Shown here: positions 33,693 to 44,579 of the stretch, piece by piece
How positions within the stretch are numbered: position 1 is the first letter of the stretch
Layout of the letters: every line of letters begins with the position of its first letter
From: Adiantum capillus-veneris
Lineage: Eukaryota > Streptophyta > Polypodiopsida > Polypodiales > Pteridaceae
DNA: 64,000 nt
Assembly (NCBI GenBank): GCA_014529385.2
Contig: CM043953.1
Span: 62,123,872 to 62,187,871, forward strand
Direction of reading: 5' to 3'
Program-made: the position numbers and the translations under genes
Notes under the pieces: model-generated
The model's database searches: none
Told to the model about the DNA's origin: nothing
Seen by the model: only the letters and a program-made list of their open reading frames with translations

Positions 33693-34015
33693 TTGCCTGC
33701 TTGCAATGTCTGGTCGCAAACACTTCAAAATTTCCTGATGAAGCTTGAGTTTAAAACACTCAGAGGTTTTTGAAGTTGGAAATGGCCACTTTGGGGAATC
33801 TTGTTGGGGAAGAGGGAAAGGTTTCAAAGTCCCAAATCCATGGACAGAGCAAGGGGCGTTGTAAAAGTAGTCGTAAAAGAAAACTCCCCTCTCTGCGAGA
33901 GCTCTTCTCGCACTAGTTCTGTACATAAGTTCTCCCACCGAAGCATGAAAAGCATCAAAAATACCAATTATGCACTCAACTGGTTGCCTGTCTTCTTTGT
34001 TATAAGGATAAATAT
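33693..34015 (-). CDS. Candidate host-gene exon, unrecognised protein
   Basis: On the minus strand a strong 3' splice site (TTTTGTTTTTGCAG) is followed by a 323-base open exon. It reads IYPYNKEDRQPVECIIGIFD, MYRTSARRALAERGVFFYD and ends PDIASRQ before GTACGAG, a possible donor. A well-formed pyrimidine tract, full-length openness and a balanced composition favour a real exon. An upstream open piece at 34376-34080 (FINSYKG...) could supply a phase-compatible donor at its GGAT/GTGTGA. I do not recognise the product. The truncated gypsy LTR begins 45 bases downstream. Confidence 0.4.
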
Positions 34016-34079
34016 CTGCAAAAACAAAAGATACGAGAATGGTCACAAGAAATAGTCAACAAAATAACTTGAAGGATCT

Positions 34080-34376
34080 TTAAAGACTTTTTAGCAATAT
34101 AGTAGTCACGCAGTTTGGTCTATAAGCAGGAAACCCCAAAGGTGACTGTTGTAGTCGTAGTTTGGAGTGCATATATGCATGCTCAATGAGCACCTCTTTC
34201 ACTGTCTTTCCCGTTTGAGACAAGCGAAAATCTTTCACACATCCTTTGTAGCTGTTGATGAATTCATTTGACATCCGTTTTCTTCTTCTTGTTTGAAGTA
34301 GAACCCAACTACCAATGGTGACTGTGGTAGACATCCAACAACCATGGTCTAAGTCAAAGCTGTTGAATAGTTCCAC
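34080..34376 (-). CDS. Possible upstream exon of the same gene
   Basis: The minus strand is open for 98 codons, including RRRKRMSNEFINSYKGC and VKEVLIEHAYMHSKL. It lies directly upstream of the candidate exon at 34015. Its exact borders are uncertain: a GTGTGA donor at about 34237 would be in the right phase. I do not recognise the product, and it could be chance. Confidence 0.25.
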   Translation of the reverse strand: MELFNSFDLDHGCWMSTTVTIGSWVLLQTRRRKRMSNEFINSYKGCVKDFRLSQTGKTVKEVLIEHAYMHSKLRLQQSPLGFPAYRPNCVTTILLKSL

Positions 34377-34739
34377 AGATTTAATAGAGGAGGATGGTCA
34401 TCGTGGTCGTCTTCCTTCCATCTCTGTTTCTATTAGCTGCGAAGTGACACTACGCAAAAACGATAAAATAAAAGAGGCTCACTAGTTTGCACAAGAAGTA
34501 GTAGCTTGAAAAGTGTTCATCAAAAGGCGTGCCTCATTGAATGTGAGTTATGGCACATTCGGCATTCGTCGCCCATGGCAGGAGAATAATTTGCACAAAT
34601 CGCGTCATATCTTCTTATTGAGATCTTTTTAACAGAAAAAACTCTTTTTTGAAAACGCACAAATTTGAGATAAAAATCAAATAAATTGGAGCTACCATTG
34701 TGGTGACTCAAACTCTATTGGTTGGACAACATTCTCTCT
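34377..34739. other. No supported gene
   Basis: A short minus-strand frame at 34711-34520 has no recognised domain. Confidence 0.3.
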
Positions 34740-35479
34740 CTAACGCCAACAAGTCCTTTTTTGAGTCCAAACTTTTCCTAATGTAAGCCTCAAGAGAGAC
34801 GTCACCCACATCAGCAAAGTGAAGTGCTCGTCCAAACAAAAATTTGAAGTAAGGGAAAGGATCAATTTCCATGGAATGAAAAATCTAAGAGTTATGTTGG
34901 TTCCATATGGTCCACATAACCCAAAATCTGACCCAACTGAAGAAGGACTTAAACGAAGACTAAGACGGCTACAGGGCTCTAAAAATCCAAAACTGCTTGT
35001 GAAAGATTCTAGATGGAAACAAAGGCGCAGAGCACAGGACACTTGATGAAAAAACGAGAGCAACGCCAATCCTAAAGCAAATGTGTCACACTCTTGTTAG
35101 CCCCATGACATTGGACACAGCAAGATGAAGTGATATGCCACACATGCAACAAAGTACCAACCGATAAAACACCCACCATACATTGCCATGCTCTTTGAGA
35201 AGTAGATGATTCTTCCAAATGCGAGACAATGTTCTTTGCCACCACAATTGAGACATGGAGAGTGGCCACATCTGATTTTCGTGAGACACAATCCATGCAT
35301 TAGACTGCAAAAAATCATAAAGTGATCCTACGAATATGCAGTCCAACCTAGTATGGGAGGATTCCAATCCAAAAACCGGGACTTTAAAAGTAATGGAGGC
35401 ACTCAGTAAACACCCAATCAACTGTTGCATTTGCTGCCACAAATGTCGATAATGAGGGGCCAACTCATAATGCAGAGCA
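34740..35479 (-). pseudogene. LINE C-terminal fragment, downstream of the copia insertion
   Basis: In three alternating frames the minus strand gives the zf-RVT region: WQCMVGVLSVGTLLHVWHI, then CCVQCHGANKSVTHLL, flanked by LINE-tail-like sequence. The frames shift repeatedly, so the copy is dead. The copia element at 35480-40569 inserted here, and the upstream LINE portion lies at 40575-41250. Confidence 0.6.
35475..35479. other. Target-site duplication GAGCA (left)
   Basis: GAGCA precedes the copia LTR here and is repeated exactly after the right LTR at 40570-40574. Confidence 0.9.
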
Positions 35480-35705
35480 TGTTACCATATACATGTGGTA
35501 GTGATGTGTGTGAACACACTTGGGCGGTTGGGGCTTTTTTTCCTCATTAGGAGGTTTTTTCCCCCGTGCATTGTATATACGTCCATCATTCTAGGGCTAT
35601 CTATGTTTCCATTGCACACTAAGTAATACACTCTCTATTGTGTGCCTTGAGCTTCCTTCATCTTCTCCAAGCTGCGTGTGTTTGTTTGCAACCCTAATTC
35701 CAACA
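35480..35705 (+). repeat. Copia 5' LTR
   Basis: TGTTACCATATACATG...ACCCTAATTCCAACA, 226 bp. It contains a GTGCATTGTATATACG TATA-like promoter segment near 35568. Confidence 0.92.
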
Positions 35706-35706
35706 A

Positions 35707-35722
35707 TTGGTATCAGATCAAG
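35707..35722 (+). other. Copia primer binding site
   Basis: TTGGTATCAGATCAAG directly follows the LTR. TGGTATCAGA matches the 3' end of initiator tRNA-Met, the usual copia primer. Confidence 0.85.
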
Positions 35723-35984
35723 TTGCATCCTCCCGGATAAGTCGTCAGTAGCTCTAGCACGTGTTTGCTCAGATATCTGATTTGGGCTCATTTTGGCCTC
35801 TATTTCCACTACAAGCAGTTTTGTGCAAGCTATTTTTTCATTTTGTGCAGAATTTTTGTCAGTGTCGTTTTTTGCCTAACAGGTCCCTTACAGTCTTCTA
35901 TGGTTTGTGCTATATAGCAAGTGTTGTTTCCGCTTTGTTTATCCTCTTTTCAAGCAGTCTTCACATCAAGTGCAGGCATTCGCC

Positions 35985-36750
35985 ATGGCTAACGACAACA
36001 CAGATGTGTTCAAGATGTTTGTTGCTGAGGACAGATTGGATGGGGACAATTATCGTATGTGGGCTTACATGATGCAACATGTTCTTGTGTCAAAGGGTGT
36101 CTGGAATATTGTGCAATGCATTGATGTACGTCCTGGTTTTGAGAATGTAGGCGATTTTGAGGGTGTTGTAGGTCTTGCTGCAAGGATTTCTGCTGTTAGA
36201 GTTGTTTTGCCTACGCCAGAACAAGCTCGTTGGGATGTAAAAGATGTGCAGGCTCATGCATTCATTGCATTGTCTGTGAATGGCACGACTACTCCTCACC
36301 TTCGTTCAACAAAATCTGCAAAACAGGCTTGGGATATTTAGGTTGGTCTTTATACAAGTCGCAATGAGGCAAAAAGTGCATTGCTGCGTAAAGAGCTGGA
36401 GTCGAAGACTATGCATGAGGAAGATGATATGGACACTTCCCTTGCTGGTGTCAAGGATATCAATAAGCAACTTATTTTTGTAAGTGAAGTCATTTCAGAC
36501 AGTTCCCTTATGCAAACTATTCTTGATGCCTTGGCAAATTCTTACCAGACTTTTGCTAGTACTTGGATACTTATTACCCAAGGAAATCCTGAATTTGTCA
36601 AGTTTGATGCATTATGCACATTGTTGTAAGAGTCGCTTTCCAAAAAAAACAGGACTAGATAGCGTACAGTTAAACAGGCATTTATTGCTACTCAAAGAAA
36701 AGGTGGCAACAGTATTGCAGCCACTTCTCATGATTCTTCAATAAGTGAAA
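35985..36750 (+). pseudogene. Copia gag (UBN2 type)
   Basis: From ATG at 35985 the protein reads MANDNTDVFKMFVAEDRLDG, then NYRMWAYMMQHVLVSKGVWN, the N-terminal gag pattern. A TAG at 36340 interrupts LKAWDI-type sequence (AKQAWDI). Homology continues through ELESKTMHEEDDMDT and LANSYQTFAS to about 36630, where another stop occurs. Gag packages the element RNA. Confidence 0.85.
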
Positions 36751-37400
36751 ATTTTTATGTTCCTAATGCTTATACTGGCAGCAATTTGTCTGGAAATTCT
36801 GGTGAAAAGGGCAAAAAGAAGATGTGTTGCCATTATTGTAGGGTTAATGGTCACTTGATCAAGCAATGGCCTAAGTTGAAGGCCAAAGAGGCTAAGAAGA
36901 AAGAGGTTGGTTCCACTATTGATGTTGGTTCCACTACAAACACAATAATTGTTGAGTCTTCTGTGAAAGAAGATTGTGATGCTCATGTTGATGTTGATGC
37001 AGAATGGGCTTTTAGTGTAGAGTGCACTTATATCATGTTTTCTATGATGCATGCATGTCATTTTTGGCAGATTCACATGTGTGGTATTTTGTCAGTGGTG
37101 CTACAAATCTTATTACCTTACATTGTGATTTTTTCACCTCTCTTGATTCTCTCCCTAATGGGAATTCAGTTACTTGTGCCAACAATGCCTCTTGTCCGGT
37201 TCAAGGAGTTGGAAAGATTGTGCTTTTATTGCTGCAAATGGAAGTTCTTTCACACTTGTTGATGCACTTTATGTACCTGGGATCAAGAATAATATTTTGT
37301 CTGTGTTTACACTTGCTAGAGTGGTCTTGTAGTCAAATTTGTGGATGCAAAATATAGAGTACATGATCTCAGTTTTGGTGATTAAATTATTGCATCTGGC
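36751..37400 (+). pseudogene. Copia zinc knuckle and protease region
   Basis: CCHYCRVNGHLIKQW at about 36820 is a CCHC knuckle in which the last Cys has become Trp. The following protease region is decayed: WYFVSGATNLITLH at about 37080 corresponds to the active-site segment WYxDSGAxxH, with Asp replaced by Val. Confidence 0.75.
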
Positions 37401-37895
37401 ATTTTATACCGTGGGTTGTATAAGCTCACCTTTCATGACAAGTGTGGGCAAAATTTTGCAAATGTAGTTGTGGATTCCAAGGTTGTTTTAGATGCAAAAC
37501 TTTGGCATGCACGTTTCGGTAATCTGAATTTTGTTAGCTTACTGCGTTTGCAGAAATCTGATATGGTTGCTTCTTTGCCGCCTCTTGAAGCACCTGTCAA
37601 ACATGTCTGTGAAGGTTGTATTTTGAGCAAGATACCACGCTCTAAGTTTCCAAAGGATGGTTTAGTTAGGACCACATGCAAGTTGCAGCTTATGCATAGT
37701 GATGTTTGTGGGCCCATGCAAACTCCTTCCTTGGGGAATCAACTTTACTTCGTGACCTTTATTGATGGTTACTCCAGGCATGCATGGGTATATCCGCTTA
37801 AAGAGAATTTCGAAGTATTTATCTGCTTCAAACAACTTTTGCCTATGGCTGAAGATGTCTTGAAATGTACTATGGACACCCTCCGTTCCAATAGA

Positions 37896-37937
<42 letters not shown>

Positions 37938-38365
37938 ATAAGTCTCATGAATTCAATGCATTTCTGGCTAGTTGTGGGATAAAAACACCAATGTACACTG
38001 CCTTATATGCCTAGCAAAATGGTGTTGCTGAGAGGAAAAATAGGTCATTTACGAAAATGGCACAATGTATGGTCAAAAGTCAAGCTTTGCCACATTCGTT
38101 TTGGCTTGATGCCATCATGTGTGCCACTTATGTACTTAACAGGTCACCTACAAAAGTTTTGAATTCTATGACTCCATATGAATCATGGCATGATAGAAAG
38201 CCTTCTATTAAGCACATACGTGTTTTTGGTTGTTTGGCATATGCTTTGATGCCACAAACACAACACACAAAATTGGATGATAAGACTGTCAAATGTATTT
38301 TTATTGGTTATAGTGTTGAAAGCACAGGTTACATGTTGTATCATCCGAAAACAAAAGCGTATTAA
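37401..38365 (+). pseudogene. Copia integrase, interrupted by a G run
   Basis: The GAG-pre-integrase piece LWHARFGNLNF and the HHCC finger (HVCEGCILSK) lead into the catalytic core: LQLMHSDVCGPMQ, YFVTFIDGYSRHAWVY. At the segment normally reading S/D-N-G-G-E-Y the glycine codons are replaced by 39 G. The core then resumes (NSMHFWLVVG-like and, in another frame, the E-containing NGVAERKNR equivalent near 38010-38040). 38057-38365 gives the C-terminal part (MAQCMVKSQALPHSFW, RVFGCLAYALMP). Confidence 0.88.
37898..37936. repeat. Poly(G) run, 39 nt
   Basis: An uninterrupted run of 39 G located at glycine codons of the copia integrase, flanked by AGAGA and TATAAG. Confidence 0.95.
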
Positions 38366-40260
38366 GGTTTCACGCGATGTTGCGTTTGTGGAAGATTATG
38401 TTCAGCCCTTGCTGTCATGTACTAGAGACAATAATGTAATGTCATAGGACATTTATCACACTTTGTTGCCTCGTTTCAGTGGTGGAAGCTTGAATGTACA
38501 TTCCAATGAGGCAAATGTACAACCTATGGGGGTTTCTGAAAATGTTACAGATCAATCTATTACTGATGCAAATGTACATGATGTACTGGATGAGGAAAGG
38601 GCCGAAAATGAGCAAGTTAGATATATGCCAAAATGGCTGGTGTATGCATTGCGTGATAGTAAATTGGAGGCACCTTTGTCTAGTCATACTCGTTAAGCTC
38701 TTGCCATGCATCTTATGCATTAGACTATTATGCTTTGGTTGTGTCTAGCTTACATGATGTTGAGGAACCTCTCTCTTTTGATGAAGCACAAAATTCAGGA
38801 AATTGGATAATTGCCATGCAATCAGAATATGATGCACTTATAGAAAATGACACATGGACTTTATAAGATTTGCCTCTTGGCAAAAAGGCCATTGGTATGA
38901 AGAGGGTTTACTAGTTGAAACGCAAGCCGTATGGTGAGATTGGTCGTTACAAGGCTTGACTTGTTGCAAAGGGTTATGCACAACAAAAAGGCATAGATTA
39001 TGAAGAGACTTTCTCTCCCACTTCTCGTATGACTACTGTGCGTTTTCTATGTGTATTGGTAGCTCGTTTTGGTTGGGATGTACATCAATCAGACATTGTT
39101 ACTGCTTTCTTGAATAATGACATATTTAAAGAAGTTTATGTAATGTAGCCTTGCGGTTTTGTCAAGAAAGGACAACAGATAAAGTGTGCAAATGTCACAA
39201 AGCCGTGTATGGGTTGAAGAAATCTCCTCGTGCTTGGTATAAGAAGGTTGATACTCATTTCGTCAAACAAGGCTTTCGTAACAGTCCAACAGAAAGCACA
39301 TTGTAGGTAAAGCGTAAGGGTGATGAACTTCTCATTATGGTGGTTCTTCATGTGGATGATTTGTTGATCATTGGACCAAATGAGAGACATATTGCTGAAA
39401 TTAAGGCTGATTCGAATGCTACTTTCAAGAAGAAAGATTTCAGGCTCATCATTACTTGGGTATACAATTGAAGCAGTGTGATGGTGGTATTGCCTTGTGT
39501 CAGAAAATTTACATAAAGACATTGCTATGTAAGTTTGGACTTGAGGATTGCAAACCTATTACCATTCCCATGGAAACAGGTTTGAAATTGATTCTTCATG
39601 ATGCTAGTGATCCTACAGATGTCACTCTTCACCAGATTGCTGTTGGATGCCTCATTTATGTACGCAACACGAGGCCGGACATTCAGTTTGCAGTCTCACA
39701 GGTCAGCAGATTTATGCATAGCCCAGGGTCTAAGCATTGGTGGAGTGTCAAGAGTATTTTCCAGTACTTGAGTGACACATTACATCTTGGCTTATTTTAT
39801 CCCAAGGGGGGATCATTGCCGCCAAACTTACATGCTTTTTCGGACTCAGATTGGGCTGGTTGTTTGGACACGCGAGTGTCCACAAGTGATTTTTGTTTCA
39901 TGCTTGGTAGTTCATGTATATCGTGGTTGACCAAGAAGCAACCTACCGTGGCCACTTCTAGTTGTGAGGCTGAGTACAGGGCAGTCTTCACGTCTTCACA
40001 GCTACGGTTGAGTGTGTATGGCTCAAACGCCTTATCGTTGATTTGGCTTTTGGACAGGACACTGCCAACACAAAACATATTGAGGTGCATTACTGCTATG
40101 TCAGGGAGACACTCTCAGCATGAGAGATCAGTTTGTTTTATGTGTCAATATGGGACAACCTTGCGAATCTTTTCACAAAGGAATTGTCTCGTGAGAAGTT
40201 TGAAGCTTTCCACAAAGCTTTGGGCTTACTCCCCTTTGGGCTTCCACAAAGCTTTGGGCT
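38366..40260 (+). pseudogene. Copia reverse transcriptase and RNase H
   Basis: Broken frames give ETFSPTSRMTTVRFL-like sequence near 39003, VLHVDDLLIIG with the catalytic DD near 39347, and TRPDIQFAVSQVSRFMHSPG at about 39670. The RNase H part reads HAFSDSDWAGCLDTR and SCEAEYRAVFTSS (39830-40000). At least eight stops or shifts are present between 38364 and 39450. 39456-40260 is the longest intact piece. Confidence 0.88.
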
Positions 40261-40318
40261 TACTCCTTAAGGCATGGCACTTCCCTTTACTCTATCTGCC
40301 GGCTATCATTCACTGCAT

Positions 40319-40334
40319 CACTCGAGGGGGGATT
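40319..40334 (+). other. Copia polypurine tract
   Basis: CACTCGAGGGGGGATT lies directly before the 3' LTR. Confidence 0.8.
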
Positions 40335-40569
40335 TATTACCATATACATGTGGTAGTGATGTGTCCTAAGGGGGAACACACATAGGATCGTAGGGGCATT
40401 TTTTCCCTCACTAGAAGGTTTTTCTCCCCGTGCATTGTATATACGCCCACCAATCTACGGCTATCTATCTTTCCATTTCAACACTAAGTAATACACTCTC
40501 TATGTGTGCCTTGAGCTTCATTCGTATTCTCCAAGATGTGTGTGTTTTCTTGAAACCCTAATTCCAACA
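40335..40569 (+). repeat. Copia 3' LTR
   Basis: Aligns with the 5' LTR throughout, including CATATACATGTGGTAGTG and the CCCTAATTCCAACA end. The first dinucleotide is TA rather than TG. Confidence 0.92.
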
Positions 40570-40574
40570 GAGCA

Positions 40575-41250
40575 ACATAGGAAAGGAGACGACCTGCCTT
40601 GTTTCATCCACCACCTTGTCAACTTGGGATACCCCTTCTTGTGAAAGGACGTATGCTTGTCGAGGAGAACGTTGAACCAATGTGAGAATGTTCTCCAATC
40701 AGAGGGAATTATCTTGAGGGGACTCGTGACGATGCCGTCACAGATGTGAGATCACAACCTTCCAATAGGGAACCAAGGATGAAACGAAGGGACATCCTGG
40801 AATATGGCCACCAAGCTGCCTAAGGATAACATTCCAATACAAAGGGCACCTACAACCAAAACAAGACGTGAGAATGCCACCACATACATGTGAAACCATG
40901 CACATCCAAGGTTGTTGCTATTCCACCAAAACAGATAGGAGCGTGACATTCATGGCCAGCACCAAGCAACGTAGATCCAAACTATTAATCGCTCCCAATT
41001 TGTTGGGTGTGCATAATTGATCCATAGATAAAAACCGCAATCCCTTCTTGTGGAAGGATGTGCACTAGAAACGCTCCAATATGGAAGACATAAGAGACCC
41101 CATGATTTGTTAAGGCCAAAATAGAAGCAGTAACGAGAATTGTACATAAGCCATCATCATACATTGGACGATTTTGAGCCGCACATGCAATGGCTAGGTT
41201 GGCAATTTCCAATAGCTGAGCTTTAATTGCAATCTGTGGAGTGCCCTTCT
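40575..41250 (-). pseudogene. LINE fragment, upstream of the copia insertion
   Basis: Minus-strand frames at 41212-40752 are consistent with the palm-to-tail part of a plant LINE: repeated Trp-rich, Leu-rich segments, ending PWFPIGRL. They join, across the copia element, with the zf-RVT region at 35479-34740. Each frame is short and the assignment is less certain than for the downstream half. Confidence 0.45.
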
Positions 41251-41329
41251 AGTTTCTTTGTTGCCGATACATTTTATACTCCAAGCTTGCTGCATATAAA
41301 ATAATATTGACTTTAGGCTAGACCGACAC

Positions 41330-41723
41330 TAGCTGATCATGTGTCGATGCTATTTGAACTTGTCGTTCAACCCCATGAAAACCCTTCCATGGCCCTTGTC
41401 CAAGACCTAGTTCGGAAGGTCACTTTTGAGAACCCTCAATCTGTCCTCTTGGCTTCTTGCTTGCGGGACCATCCACCTTTCTTGGACTAGGTACTTCATT
41501 TATAACGTATTTAAAAGATTGGCATGACCTAGGGGCCATCCCAGCTGAGTTGCGTGTTCAATCTATTTTTCTAGTTCGAGGAATGAAAGGTCGCTCCCAC
41601 CAGCTCCGTCAAAAGTACTATGTGGTTGACCAAATGCTAGAGGCAGGTACTACTCTCCCTGTGGCACTCCGACTGGTTGTCCAGTATGTTGATTGCCCCT
41701 TAAAAACAGTCAAACATGATTAG
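41330..41723 (+). CDS. Unrecognised ORF
   Basis: A plus-strand frame reads through ENPSMALVQDLVRKVTF, then LGTSFITYLKDWHDLGA and QLRQKYYVVDQMLEAG, ending at TAG 41721. The composition is protein-like and open for about 130 codons, but I recognise no family. Its neighbour is a gypsy RT fragment, so it may be part of a decayed element. No start or promoter can be chosen with confidence. Confidence 0.25.
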
Positions 41724-41804
41724 GGCATGTGTGTATGATCAAATTAAGATAGTTTTTGGGATGTCGTCAAGCACCTTTATCTACAAGAAAATGGCAGAAA
41801 TGCT

Positions 41805-42015
41805 ATGCAATCTCTCAACAGGGTAGTGTACATAACTTTTAGCCCATTGCTAACAAAGCTTTTGAGGATTTCTATGAATGACGCTTCTAGTTTCTCGAGG
41901 GTGTCGTTCTTTAACCCCATCGATAGCTTTGCAGAGCATCTCTCACAACTAGCATTGCTTTTCGAGAAGTGTAGGGATTCGGGGCTCAAGCTCAACTCTC
42001 AAACAAATGGCACTC
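41805..42015 (+). pseudogene. Gypsy reverse transcriptase fragment
   Basis: Reads LLRISMNDASSFSRVSF followed by SFAEHLSQLALLFEKCRDSG and LKLN. This is the RT segment from the YMDD box (here SMNDA) to the KLNPxKC motif. No other domain of this copy is visible. Confidence 0.65.
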
Positions 42016-43499
42016 CATGCATAGATATAAATTATGTTTTGAAATAACTATGCATCATGCATGATCACACATGCACCAATTATTTGTCTTATATGCAAAC
42101 TATGCAAGGCCTTTTGTAACTATGGTGATTTTGGCATATTTGCATCCCTAACATTTGACCAAAAAGTTATAACTACGCTTTATGTGACCACATCCTTACT
42201 AACCCAAGGCACTCGGTCTTCCCCCTAACCCAAACAAGCTCTTGGAGGCTCTACTAGTCCAACCTAGATTAGAGTACAAGTTGGACGGGTCTACACACCA
42301 GTAACACTTGTACTGGGTTACAAGTCCTCAATCAATGTGTCAATAGCCATCTATTCTTCACAAAGTTTTTCTCTGTTAAAGACCCCTCTCCACAAGCTAC
42401 CACGCTCCTCTTCGCAAATGGGCCCTAGTGATCATGGTGGTGGACACTACTTGTCCATGGATTTTCCTTCTCTACTTGCAAGCTTCTTCTACTAGCAGGG
42501 TTCATAGAAATTTATTTAGTTCAAAGATGGTTCACCTGGTTCCTCAACATCCATAGTTGATACATTTGGGTAACAATCAGAACATCTTTGTCATGGATTA
42601 TGTGATAACATTGTACATAGCTACTAAACAATATCTTTAAAGAGAGAGCCATACACGTCTAGACTTTAGTGAGAAGTGAGAAGCTAGCCATGATGTCAAC
42701 CCAACTACCACTCCTCCATAACCCACCATGTGAGTAGACCGCTGACGACCCTGATCCATAGCAAAGAGATCATTTCCTCATGATAGTTGTGGTGTTAAGA
42801 AGGTTGTTATGGCGTGATTGTGTGTCAAGGTAGATCACAATTTATGAATACATGATATTGCTCTAATAAAAAGTCCTGTCCTATCACTAAAACATATGGC
42901 AAAAAGAATATATTGCATATCAAGCTAGCAATCACCTTACAATGGGTTTCACCAATGTGCTCCCCACTGAAACAAGCTTGACGCCCACAAAGGAGCAGCA
43001 TAAAATAGTATGTGTGCTACCAAACATATAAACCATCCATAAGCAATTGGATCATGTAATTCCTCTCATACAAAAAATCAAACCGCTTAAAAGAGCTAAC
43101 TAAACATGTGCCAATGCAAGCAAACCGTTTTAAACATCTTCTCCAAGCTTTTTGATTCTCATACGTCGATTTGACCACAACCAATCGTCGATTGCAACAT
43201 TTTATAATACATTAAAGCCTACTTATGTGCATGCCCTTTCTCCTAAGAGGAATTTAACCCACATTATGATAGTTTTTTCAAACACATCGCAACAAGACCG
43301 AAATATCATTTTCCATTCCTTGGTATTTTTATAAGCATAGCATACATACCCTTCAATTCATCTTCCATGGAAAAACCTCTGCATAATGTGTGTTCCAATT
43401 GCAACCTAAGCTACATGTGACCCAGAGACATTTTACTTCACATCAACCCATCCTAAGTCATGTGATAGACACGCTCAAGTAAGAGAATATAAGATATTA

Positions 43500-43544
<45 letters not shown>

Positions 43545-44270
43545 ACATAGCTTCAACGTGGACAGATTGCCTCCCTTCTAGTACTCCCTTGATGCACCAT
43601 TCTCGTCTCATAAGTACCTTTTTTTTTTTCTGTAAATCCTGTTGATATAATTTACAAGTGGGAAGCCTTAAAGCAAGGAAACACATGAAAAAAAAGAGCG
43701 GATGACCCATACATACAGGTATATACATGCATACATACATGTAGATAGATATATACGTATACATACATCTATATAGTTATATAGCCTTCATTGCCGCTGT
43801 TAGCCATCGATCCACAAACAAATGGCTAAAAGTGTCAGTCCTCAAACAATCATTAGTTCACAGCAAAGTTAATCATACAAGAATGATTTTAGAGCTCTCC
43901 CATGACATTAGACAAATGCCTCCTTAAGATGGTAAAATTCACCATAGCTCGTAACTTCACCTCTAGCAAGACTTGAGGACGTAGTCTCCTCTTATGAAGC
44001 TATTTCATGCAAGCTTTCAAACAAACTAATGAGAGTGTGCCTTGCCATTGGTTGTTCAATCCAGTTCCCGGGTGCATGGACCCAAAGAAAAGCAGCATGT
44101 ATTCAAAGAAAAGCAAAAACAAGACTTGAACACCAACACAAAGGCTGAACAAAGGAAGATGCATGCAACAAAAGCAAGCATTCATAAAATCTTCTTGAAA
44201 CATAATGCCAGCTTGTGCTCAAGATATTAATTGAACATTGCCTTTATACACCTCATCCTTCCCTCCCTGT
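42016..44270. other. No supported gene; microsatellites
   Basis: A (TC)19 run lies at 43504-43541 and an ATAC/GATA-rich patch at about 43715-43785. The small frames at 43152-43334 and 44000-44230 show no domain. If the exons at 44271-44579 and 55936-56691 form one gene, this would be its 3' flank. Confidence 0.4.
43504..43541. repeat. (TC)19 microsatellite
   Basis: An uninterrupted TC run between GCATC and AATACATAG. Confidence 0.95.
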
Positions 44271-44579
44271 TCATTGCATCGAGTTGGCTTTTGATCTGAT
44301 AGTGCTTCGCCCAGGAAAATGTTTTGGAGGATTTACACCAGTCTGAGGGTCACCACTAGTGTTATACACAACAAAACTTTTGCTCTGTGCTGCGGTAACC
44401 TCAGTGGTCACTCTGTTACACGCAGCTGCATTTACAGCAAGTGCCGATACACAGGGTCTACTTCGCCCTTGTGCTGTGCCCATTGTGCTACTAGATTTTG
44501 TGACTTTGTTTCTCATAGGTATACACATGGTGTGAGCCAGCTTTCCACTGCTGAATCTTGTTTCCTCCATCAATTTGTT
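44271..44579 (-). CDS. Candidate terminal exon of a host gene
   Basis: On the minus strand a 3' splice site (TTGCTATATGTAG) is followed by an open 103-codon exon: NKLMEETRFSSGKLAHTM ... STMGTAQGRSRPC ... VVYNTSGDPQTGVNP ... FPGRSTIRSKANSMQ, then TGA. The Ser/Thr/Arg-rich basic tail suits the C-terminus of a cytoskeletal or nuclear protein, but I recognise no family. It starts in phase 0. The nearest upstream minus-strand coding exon (56046-55936) ends in phase 0, so the two could be joined by an 11.4-kb intron. This linkage is inference. Confidence 0.45.
   Translation of the reverse strand, partial: NKLMEETRFSSGKLAHTMCIPMRNKVTKSSSTMGTAQGRSRPCVSALAVNAAACNRVTTEVTAAQSKSFVVYNTSGDPQTGVNPPKHFPGRSTIRSKANSMQ

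Larger units (their letters stand above)
35480..40569 (+). mobile_element. Complete Ty1/copia retrotransposon (5.09 kb)
   Basis: Two ~230-bp LTRs (35480-35705 and 40335-40569), a PBS, gag, a zinc knuckle, integrase, reverse transcriptase, RNase H and a polypurine tract occur in the copia order, flanked by a perfect 5-bp duplication. The right LTR starts TA instead of TG. The coding region has many stops and shifts and a 39-nt G run in integrase, so the element is structurally complete but inactive. It inserted into a LINE. Confidence 0.93.
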
